64,000 nucleotides of DNA from Endocalyx cinctus (Eukaryota; Ascomycota; Sordariomycetes; Amphisphaeriales; Apiosporaceae): NCBI GenBank assembly GCA_001600455.1, contig BCKC01000003.1:1612001-1676000 (forward strand), read 5' to 3'. The notes beneath the pieces were generated by a model. It did not search any database and had not been told where the DNA came from. It worked only from the letters and a program-made list of their open reading frames with translations. The position numbers and the translations under genes were made by a program. This document shows positions 55,255 through 64,000 of this stretch, one piece after another (positions within the stretch are counted from its first letter, which is position 1; every line of letters starts with the position of its first letter).

Positions 55255-57421
55255 ATGCAACAACGTAGAGATGAAATTTTAGCCAAGAAGGCGAAGCTCG
55301 CAGAGCTTAAGCGCCAACGAGAGCTGAGAGCAAACCACGTTACGGGTAGACCTAGCATAAGCGGACCTGATGTATATGCCCAAACACCTATCTTTGTTTT
55401 TTTTTCTTTTTTTTTTCTCCCCTGGCTAACTCTATCCTCTCTAATCATAGCTTATATCCCCCATACCTAGTCGAGCCGAAGATCGAAAAGCGATCGAAAG
55501 GATAATCGATGATTTAGTAGGCCAGAGCAGACCGGGCTCGACCACGGCCGGGACGGGTTCTCCCGGCCGGCGAGGAAGTCGACCTGCCAGCGTTTTGAGC
55601 GCCGGGGAAATGAGTGCGGAGATGTCGGAACTTGCCTCGCAACTGAACGCCCCGAACGTCAAGCAAACCCCCTCACAACCCGTCGTCCTGACCACGGTAC
55701 CCCTCCAGACCATATTCGAATGCCCGCCGTCGCCGGTCAAAGAAGTCTTCTCCTACAGCAAGGGCGTCCAGACGACGGAAGATTGGGTCCCTGCGCAGAC
55801 GCGAGCACGCGCTTTCTCCGAACTCGAAGACGACGACCTACCCGGTACGACCTCGACGCCGAGCAAGCGTATGAGCCGGCGAGAACGCGACAGGGAAGAG
55901 GAACTGAGGCAAAATATTCGAAACGAAATCGAGGAGGAGTTGAAGGCTGCCCGCGAGCTCGTCATAGATGGCGTCTTGCCGTCGACCTCCGTCGCCACGT
56001 CCAATTTTCCGGCCAGAGTATTAAGCAATGAAGAATTAGCGGCGGTTACGGCATCCGACGACTTCGTGGATTTCGTCGAGAGGTCTACTAAGGTTATTGA
56101 GCGGGCGCTCGATGTCAGCCACGAATACGATATCTTGACAGATTACTCTTTGCAAGCTCTGAAATTAGAGGATGACGACGAGCAAGCGGGTAATATCGGT
56201 GGTAAAGGTCGACGACGTGTTAAAGAAATTGTACAATTCTACGATGAGCGATGGTCCAAGAAACGTGTTGTGAGCAGCGTCGATTTCTCGCCAAAATTTC
56301 CCGAACTCGTTCTTGCATCATATACCAAGAACCCCTCGGCTCCTCACGATCCAGATGGTGTGGTTCTCGTATGGAACCAGCACCTCCACGACCGACCCGA
56401 ATTCGTCTTCCATGCGCAGTCTGACATTCTCGCCGCCAAATTCTCGCCCTTCCACCCTAACTTAATTATTGGAGGTACATATTCGGGTCAGGTGCTCCTC
56501 TGGGATACCCGCGCGAAATCAGCCCCCGTTCAAAAAACGCCACTGACTGGTTCCGGTCACTCTCATCCGGTCTACTCGGTGGATATTGTCGGTACCCAGA
56601 ATGCGAACAACATTATATCAGTCTCCACGGACGGTGCCCTGTGCGTGTGGAGTGTGGATATGCTCTCGCAGCCCCAGGAATCTCTCACCCTCACTACCCC
56701 GCCGCCCAACAAATTCGAGGACCTAGCACCGCTCTGCATGGCCTTCCCCCAAGCCGACCCTACTTACTTCCTCCTCGGATCGGAGGAAGGTTCCATTTAT
56801 CCGTGCCACCGGTACGACCGCGCCGGGGCCAAAGCCGGCGTCGACGCGCGCGTCTCGTACAAGGGGCACGCCGCGCCCGTCATGAGCGTGGACTTCCACC
56901 CGGCGCGCGGACCCGTCGACCTCGGCGACCTCGTCCTCTCCTCGGCGCTCGACTGGTCCGTCAAGCTCTGGAAGGTGCGCGCGCCGGCCGCGACGAGCAC
57001 GATCGTCGAGAGCGCCGGCACGGCCGTCGCGCCCCTCCTCGAGTTCGTGCGCGAGGACGTCGTCTACGACGCGAAATGGTCCCCCCTGAGGCCCTCGGTC
57101 TTCGCCCTCGTCGACGGCGCCGGCTCCCTCGAGGTCTGGGACGTCAACGTCGAGACCGAGATCCCCGTCGCCAAGATCAGCCCGACCCCGCGCAAGGAAG
57201 GCAGGCAGCTCCTCAGCAAGAGCCTCAACAAGGTTGCCTGGGAGAAGACCGAGGCCAGACGCCTCGCCGTGGGCGGTATCGACTCCGTCGTCAGCGTCTT
57301 CGAGGTCGGCCCCGACCTAGGCGGCAAGGACGGGCTCAAGAGCGAGGAGTGGGCTAGCGTGAAGAAATTGGTCGCTAGGCTCGAGTCGGGTGGGTCCGGT
57401 ACCGGTCTCGTTTCTTTATAG
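55255..57421 (+). CDS. Cytoplasmic dynein intermediate chain
   Basis: Two exons, 55255-55371 and 55451-57421, giving 695 residues. The N-terminal helix (MQQRRDEILAKKAKLAELKRQ in part) is the coiled coil that in other dyneins binds dynactin p150Glued. A disordered Ser/Pro stretch follows, then SYSKGVQTTEDW, which resembles the K-x-[TV]-Q-T light-chain binding motif (inference). The C-terminal half (about 230-670) carries WD40 repeats (VSSVDFSPKFPELVLASY, GTYSGQVLLWDTR, VYSVDIVGTQNAN), the platform that contacts the heavy chain. It links cargo and light chains to the minus-end motor on microtubules. The last 600 bp are extremely GC-rich and create a long shadow frame. Confidence 0.95.
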
Positions 57422-57437
57422 ATTAAAAACAAGAAAC

Positions 57438-57476
<39 letters not shown>

Positions 57477-58195
57477 GGGNNNNNNNNNNNNNNNNNNNNN
57501 NNNNNNNNNGGGGGGGGGAGAAGTATAGAAGGGGAAAAGAAGAAGAAGAAGAAGAAGAAGAATAAAGGGTCGATAAGGAGTAAAGCGGTAACCTGGAGAT
57601 AATACTGTATTTACGTAGATGTATGTGTCTTTGAGGAGAATGGAGATGATGGATGATATTGTAGTGTAGTAGGGTATGGGGTGTATGTGTGTCGAGTACA
57701 ACTTTTTGAAGAAGAAAAAAAAAGGTACTCTCACACATACACTTTTGAATTCTTGTTTATAATACCCCAATTCCCTAGAACCACATATATACTTGATTTG
57801 GCCTTCATTCGTATTTATGTACCAATTTGGTATGCCTTACTGCCTGGGTTGAGCCATAAAACCAAGTTCAATCCATCATATAAGAAAAAAGAAGAAAACG
57901 ACCGCCGCAGTTTGTCTTATTATTTGCGCCGGACTAGTTAGACTACACAGGCTCATATGATGGTACATAATTAAACTACCTAATTTGGGGCATTCAACAC
58001 AGGTCCTTTCTCTCTTGTGATGGACTAATAAAACTTCTCCTCGATGAACCATCGCTCCACGAGCTATTCCATTTCGTGTATTATTCCCTTTTTATGCTTT
58101 GATTTTTTTTTCTTACTTCTTTTCTGAATTGATATCCATTTTAATCTTTGTCTCATCTCTCAATTCTAAACCCTATTCTTCTGAGCGTGCTATTT
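57422..58195. other. Convergent spacer with assembly gap and simple repeats
   Basis: Between the 3' ends of the dynein gene and the nucleoporin gene. It contains a 34-base T run (57442-57475), the N gap (57480-57509) flanked by G runs, and a (GAA)n run at 57539-57562. No gene is supported, and frames crossing the Ns are artefacts. Confidence 0.7.
57480..57509. other. Assembly gap (30 N)
   Basis: Thirty consecutive N between a T run plus GGGG on the left and a G run on the right. Homopolymers probably stopped the read assembly; the true length is unknown. Confidence 0.99.
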
Positions 58196-61100
58196 CTATT
58201 CAGTACCCTCGACAGCCCAGACGCTAACCCCTTTCTTCTGGAGACTGGTCCTAAGCTTTCCAAGAACGGCGGCCCGACGCTCCCTCTTATCCTTCACAGT
58301 CTGCTTATCCGCCTCGCCGAATCCGCTTATCTTCCTACGGGGCGGGGTCCGCAAGCCGCTGAGACTTGATATTGACGCTGAGAGCGAATGGCGCATCACG
58401 CTCCCGCCGGGGCCGAAACTACGGGATGGCGTGCTCTCCCGCATAGACCGCTCTGGCGTGAAGCGTACGAGGGATGCGCTCATTCTCTTGACGTTAGGTG
58501 TTGCGAATGGCGAGCCTTCGCGACTACGGGAAGGACCAGTCGAACCGAGACGCACTTTGCGCATCTGGTTCTCAAGAACATCAATATCGCCACTTCGCTT
58601 TTCGATCATACTGGTCATCTTCGTGATAGTTCGAATGACGGCTTCGATTGTAGGTGTCGGTCCGCTTTTCCCGTTGGCGCTGTCCGCAGAGACCAGCTTG
58701 GCTTTCAGGAGAGTGAGGTTTTCCTCTGCTTCTGCCAAAAGCTTCATAAATTTTGCCAGCTCGCGTCGTAAATCACTTTGCTGCGAAGCTTGCTCGGCGC
58801 TCAAAGGCAAGGCTCGGTCTGCCATGTTCTGCTCGGGATCCATTCGCGACGCAATAATTCTCTTGAGATCGGCCTGCTTGTTGCGATCGCGGACGAGTTC
58901 CCTTTGTATGTCGGATATTTGTGCTAGCTTGTCCTCCACGTCCGTAACCCTAGACTCGTCTAATGCTTCAGCTAAATCTTGATCGATTATGTCTGCTAAC
59001 GACCTGATATCGCCCAGGGTCCAATCTTCTGGCGCAGCTAAGTCTTGTCTTACACAACCTTCGGGGGAAGCGAACTCCCGGTGTCCTTTGATGAACGCGG
59101 TCAAGGAACGAGTGTTGAGGCCAAGATCATCGATCATACCATTAATATCACGATACACGGCTTCAACTTGAGCGGGGACGCCTTCAGCTGTCGCCGTTGT
59201 AGTTTTCGTGTGACCAATGAACTCATCAAGTACCAAGGTAGGTTGAATCTCGGTCTGCAGCAGTTGCTGGATTTCTTCATCCTCCTCATCGACCAATAGT
59301 TGAGTCTCGAGGGCTTCCTTTTTAGCTTTTGCTATCGCTCTTTGCTGCTGCTCATTTAAAGAAGCCTCGAAAGCCGCATCCCTGTTGACATTCGCGAGCC
59401 CTACTCGTGATTGTGGTCTTTTAGCCGCGCCTAAAATCTGGGACGCCATACCAGGAGCACTAAATGAGCGAGACTGCTCTTGGCCTGTTATTCTCGACGG
59501 TACCGCACTTCGAACCGGGCTAGGCGAGCGTGGCGAGAGAGGGTTTGGATGAGGAAGGACAGGCGCATTGCGACCTAATTCACCAAAGAAGGACCTTCTC
59601 TCAGGATCTGGACGCGAAATCGTGGAAAAGCTACCGGCTAGCCCGTCAAAAGAGCTTTGCGGCGTGAATCCGGGGGTCTTATTTAAACCTACTGAAGATG
59701 GACTCAGATCCTTAGCAACATCAACACCACTACCCTCGGTAGGAGCTTCGCTGCCTCCATCGTCGGACAGTTCGTCATCATCTGTATCGGGAGGGGGGGG
59801 AGGGAGGTTAGTGGGGAATTTGAATCCAGGTCCAATCGTAGTCGAGGCTGGCTTCGCTATAGGAAGGGCAGGGAGCTTATTCTCGTAAGCCTTCGACTGC
59901 GTAGCAGGGTCAGGAGGCAAAGGTGCGTCAATAGCAGATTTAGGTTTAGTAGACACCCCGGGCAACGACGGGAGCCCACCAGCGTACGCCTTCTTATTTG
60001 AAACAGGATCTGGTGGCAGAGGTGCATCGCTCGCGGCCTTGGGTTTGGTGGCAAATCCGGGTAAAGCAGGTAGTCCGCCGGCGTATGCTTTCTTGTTCGA
60101 TATCGGATCCGGCGGGAGGGGAGCATCGCTAGCGGGTTTAGGTTTCGCACTCGGGACCGGAAGTGGAGGTGGAGCACTATACGCGCTTTTATTCTTAATG
60201 GGATCGGGTGGCAAAGGTACATCACTACCGTTAACTGGTGGAGACTCTCGGGTCGGTTTACTCTCGGCATTCTTGGGGAGCGTCTCGGAAGGTAACGGAA
60301 CATCTTCTGCTTTGAACGATGTCTTTTTAAAGTCGGGCGTATCTGTAGAAGAAGTAGCGGATGAGGATGATGAATCTCCTAATAGGTAAGAGGTCTTACT
60401 GGTAGATTCTGGGGGTAAAGGAGCATCTGCAGCTCCGCCCAAAGGCCTGGGCGTTTCTGATTCGGTATTGAACTGATTGGTTTCTGCTTTCGGTGTCAGT
60501 GGGGAGGATGTTCCGAATATACCACTTTGAGTTTGCTTAGGGAACCCGAATATGCCGCCAGTCTTTGGAGTTGATGAAGTATCGGAGAAAAACTTAGATG
60601 GAGCAGGTGTCGACAGGGGCGTGGTAGACTCGGTGCTGTTTGATAGTGAAGGCTGTCCGAACAAGCCCTGTGGTCTACTTGCAAAAGGATTTGAAGCCGG
60701 TGGTTTCGGGGTATTTTGTATTGACGACGCGAAGCTATCACCAAAAAAGGATTTCTCGGCCGTACCTTTACCGTCGGTACTTGAATCGTCATCTTTCGCA
60801 TTCGGATCGGGTTGAAAGCTAGAAGTTAATTTGAACGGCTGTGACCCAAACGCATTTCCTGAGCTAGTATTTGCTTTTGAACCTGCAGGTGGAAATGAGG
60901 TATCCGTATCCATAGAAACTTCAAGAGACTCAGACTTCGATGCAAATATGCTCTGTCCAGTAGATGTGGCAGTATTCGACCCTAGAGCGGCAAACCCTCC
61001 TTTATTCGCAAAACCGGAAAACCCGCCGCTCGATGTAGTATTACTATTCGATCCGAAAGGCGAAGAAGAACCAAAGACACCTCCAGCCGCAGCTGGAGTG

Positions 61101-62849
61101 CTAGAGAAGCTAGACTGTCCAAAGGCTGGGGTGGCAGATGACGTTGCTCTCGAAGCCCATGGTGAAGCCTTTGCTCCCAGTCCAGCAGCCTGTCCAAATG
61201 CGGGAGCGCTGGGGGTGCCAAATGAGGGAGTCCCAAACTTGGGGGTCCCAGCACCAGATGAAGTTCCGAACGTGCTGGTCCCAAATGTCGGCTTACTAAC
61301 GCCACCCGGCGTTGTGGATGGAGCTCCCCAAGAAGGTTTCGAGCCTAATGTTGGAGTGCTACCAAAAGCAGTGTTCGATGATGAACCGAACGGGCTGGCT
61401 TGAGTTGTCTGGGACGTCACGGCTGGTGTGGGTGCCGCTGCTGGGTCCTCTGCCGTAGCTAGGCCTGGATACGTAGTGCTATTCCTGATTGACTCGGAAT
61501 ACACGATCCACCACGCTGATAGCACACCCTCGTCGTTGAGCACCCAGTAGCCTGGTAAGGGACCAGGTGATTGATCTATCTCATCCGTAGGAATTGGCTT
61601 ATAAACTTTGTCTTTGCTAGACAGATCCAGTGCTGCGCCGATCGCGGCTGGGCTGTCCATTCCACCCCCCATAGGCAACATTGCTCGTCGTGAATCGTCC
61701 GCCAACAATACGTTCGCGAAAACATTTGAAGGGGCATCGGAAGAGAGAGGAGCTTTGGACCGAGCAAGAATACCGATATCTGGAATTATAGAGGAAGAAA
61801 ATATGAGCAGATCTTGAAGATTTGGGGGGAAATCCTTTATACGCATAGCAGTATGATGGGGTGCTTTTTCGGCCATGAAGGGATCGACCGGGTCTGCGAA
61901 CTTTTGAAACTGAAAATTCTGTCCCTGTCCCTGTCTGGTGATCAAGTGGCATTTTGTTTCTGGGGGGCCATCCCCAGCCGAAACATGGAGAGCTAGGAAA
62001 ATGTCGTTCTCCAGCCACATCAACAATGAGACTACAAAGTCGTTAGTAACAAACCAAAGGCGAATACTGTTGATGGCGGAACTTACCATAGTACGTCGGA
62101 GCTAGGTCAGGAGGTCGTGGGATTTCAGCCTTCACATCACCCTCAGGCGTCATTTGCACTATTTGCCCGTTTGCTAGTCCGGCAACCAACTGCTTGCCTT
62201 TGGTACTCCAAGCAACACAACTGACTTGTTCCCTCAAGATCTGGCCATTCTTCCCTTGTGTGAAATTGCGTTCCTTCATATTTGCCATTAGAAGTTTCCC
62301 TTCGCTCGTAACCACGGCGCAAAGTTCGGCCTTTGCCGGGCTTGGATTAGGTACTAATGCCCGTAGGGACTCGCCATTGGTAGGTATTTCAAAGGCCGTC
62401 GATGTCGAGCCCTGTTGCAGAGCACCAACATCGTAAACTGCCAAACCTCCTCCTTGTTCCGCGGATAGTATAAGGTAGGATTCGTCGGTAGTGAAAGCGA
62501 GATGGCGTACGCGTATCGGTAAAGGTAGTGTGAGTTGGGGTTGGAAAGAACGAATTTCGCTGTCGCCCTCCTTAGGGGCCTCAAACGCCTTTCGAACATT
62601 TTCCGTCGATGCTATAACGACAGCATCGGGACCTGCAGCTGCAACTAGTCCTTTCCGAGAGGCTATGCTCAAAAGCGACGCATTTTCGGCAGGAGGCTGG
62701 GACCATTGAGGGGTCAAACGAAGCTTCGCATCTCCAGCCAAGGTTAAGAAACCGAGGCCTTCAGTCTGAATTTCGGATAAAGCAGGGCCTTCGGAGGTGG
62801 CACCGGTTCCGTTTGTGGCATTGGCCGAATTTCCAAATCCAAACGCCAT
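58196..62849 (-). CDS. NUP159: Nucleoporin Nup159/Nup214-like
   Basis: Two exons, 62849-62087 and 62031-58196, giving 1532 residues. The N-terminal 420 or so residues form a beta-propeller-like region (ASRKGLVAAAGPDAVVIAS, VRHLAFTTDESYLILSAEQG in part, VSCVAWSTKGKQLVAGLANG in part) of the kind that docks the DEAD-box helicase Dbp5. Residues about 465-765 carry FG-type repeats (FGTSTFGTSS, FGTPSFGTPS). Around 860-985 is a proline-rich 33-residue repeat in four copies. The C-terminal quarter (from about 1135) is coiled coil for assembly with Nup82 and Nsp1. It acts on the cytoplasmic face of the pore in mRNA export. Splicing rebuilds APTYYVSLLMWLEND; without it the exon 2 frame would start from an intronic ATG. 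Confidence 0.93.
59860..60240 (-). repeat. 33-residue coding tandem repeat in the nucleoporin
   Basis: Four units with core D-x-PLPPDP, then AY and a closing P-x-LP, spaced about 99 bp apart within the nucleoporin frame. The two central units are almost identical (PDPISNKKAYAGGLPALP against PDPVSNKKAYAGGLPSLP), which suggests recent duplication. Confidence 0.8.
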
Positions 62850-64000
62850 GGTGCGTGGATTAAAGGGTATACTATGCTTTCACTATGTTAATAGATATAG
62901 AGCACTGGGTGCGCCGGTAGTCAAGGTTTTGGTTGTAGTGATTCGGTATTCGCGAAAGATTACTTTTACTTTGGTCTGCACCCGCGAGCCGATATGATCG
63001 GGTTAAGAACAAATTTGATTAACCATGAAATCCAAAACGCCTTTCCTTTCCTTAAATGTCAGATGAATGTATATTAAAATAGCACATGAAGAATTCGCAA
63101 TAAGGAGAAGATAAAATTGAGTCAGTATTGAAAGATAAATAATGTGTCAATGACCTTGAAGCGCGACTGCCTCAAAGCTAGGTAATATTCTAAGAAAAAA
63201 AATAAGTGGAGTCATCGAATTCAGTTGCTTAGCAGCGTAGATACGTACCTAGGCAGTTAGGTACCTGCCTCTGATAGCTGCAGTTAGCTATTAGGTGCCT
63301 ACATTCCCTGTAACTTTGCTTTGTAATAACTTTAATTATCAACTCCACGGGGCTCTTTTCAGATATTCTAGTATTCTAGTATTTTGGTATTGTCTACTCC
63401 GTACTCTACCGGCGAACCTGTCAACTAACCTACTGTCTGTTAGTCTACAGGCAGCAGGTGTCTGAATTATTCCCGTCTTAATTGTAAGAACTACTGTAAG
63501 TATCTGATAAGTGGTCTAGCTTAATAACTTTAATATATCTACAGTTACATTTACCTGTCTTGTCATCGTTATATCTATCTGCCAGCCTGTGCTTGTGAAC
63601 CTTACGTAGATCTTTTACTTATAGAACACTTAATACCAATACTTAGAAAGCTATAATACTGTCTTTCAAGCTATGCAAATTGGATTCGAGTTGAAGTCCT
63701 AGGGATATTTAAGCTTAAGGGGAAGAGCGGTCGTCTTCATTACAGTTCAGCTACCATTATTTATCATCCATTGATAGTTATCAACGGCCATGACGCACAA
63801 TACAGCGTCAAGACTGCCAAAGTACAGTTAGTAGCCGCAATATTATACAAGATTTTACTGAAAACCATGTAGATTACCTAGCTGCCTAGGTAGTAGTCTT
63901 CAACTTATAAGTACGTAGGTAGGCATACAAATTATATAAAGTTGTATGAAGCTTTTACTCAATAACCAGATGCCAAAGTATTGAAATCCGTAAGCATTGT
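62850..64000. promoter_or_regulatory. Nucleoporin promoter and right-end spacer
   Basis: The first few hundred bases should be the NUP159 promoter. Beyond that the sequence is AT-rich with several CCTAGGTA/TACCTAGG-like words (near 63246-63268 and 63873-63920). No gene is supported before the window ends. Confidence 0.45.

Noticed and set aside
56641..57357. 238-codon frame inside the dynein gene
   Set aside because: Arg/Pro-dominated shadow in the +2 frame of the WD40 region.
57390..57770. Frames crossing the N gap
   Set aside because: Made of homopolymers and unknown bases; artefacts.
60831..61403. 190-codon plus-strand frame opposite the nucleoporin FG region
   Set aside because: Arises from the reverse complement of repetitive FG coding sequence; no start context or domain.

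Overview
The window is nuclear DNA from a filamentous ascomycete (Pezizomycotina). The genes carry short introns of roughly 45-120 nt with GTAAGT-like donors, CTAAC-like branch sites and YAG acceptors. The gene set is typical of the group: a Zn(II)2Cys6 regulator, a CFEM protein, an AIG1/FAR-17a membrane protein and a fungal DUF8004-type protein. The class (Sordariomycetes, Leotiomycetes or other) cannot be settled from sequence alone. I find 17 protein genes with supportable exon structures, two tRNA genes, one doubtful degenerate gene and a 30-base assembly gap. Gene density is low (about 3.8 kb per gene), with two large stretches (about 5.3 kb and 4.9 kb) in which I can support no gene.

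Layout, left to right. 0.5-1.2 kb: a small secreted, cysteine-rich, probably GPI-anchored protein. 2.1-3.3 kb: cytochrome c1. 4.1-5.4 kb: DAHP synthase (Aro3 type). 6.2-7.0 kb: FAR-17a/AIG1-like membrane protein, divergent from the WD40-cyclophilin Cyp15/PPWD1 at 7.6-9.6 kb. 11.5-14.3 kb: a nine-exon Zn(II)2Cys6 transcription factor with a 6-nt micro-exon. 14.3-21.1 kb: mostly empty, with a possible degenerate minus-strand gene near 15 kb. 21.1-22.7 kb: GINS subunit Sld5 and a convergent CFEM protein. 24.9-30.3 kb: a GT25-family glycosyltransferase, PP2A methylesterase Ppe1 (with a GC-AG intron) and convergent tRNA-dihydrouridine synthase Dus2. 30.3-35.2 kb: empty. 35.2-38.2 kb: a DUF8004-like protein. 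38.7 kb: tRNA-Arg(TCG) with a very short intron. 39.8-43.6 kb: a Rad53-like FHA-kinase-FHA protein. 44.6-48.1 kb: a proline-rich protein with a four-cysteine motif and an in-frame TAG. 49.2 kb: tRNA-Thr(AGT). 49.7-52.3 kb: Stt3. 53.7-54.3 kb: ATP synthase subunit e. 55.3-57.4 kb: dynein intermediate chain. 58.2-62.8 kb: Nup159-like nucleoporin.

Most genes are unlinked housekeeping functions: respiration (cytochrome c1, ATP synthase e), aromatic amino-acid synthesis, N-glycosylation, nuclear pore, dynein transport, DNA replication and checkpoint, tRNA modification, PP2A regulation and splicing-associated peptidyl-prolyl isomerisation. I see no biosynthetic gene cluster, CRISPR array, rRNA or intact transposon. 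The points most worth a second look are the in-frame TAG at 47422-47424 (nonsense allele, readthrough, or a weak in-frame intron ending exactly at that TAG), the micro-exons, the GC-AG intron, the tRNA-Arg mini-intron, the ATTCGGAG cluster upstream of the DAHP synthase, and the degenerate coding-like strip near 15 kb. Homology statements come from recognising family motifs by eye; no database was searched.
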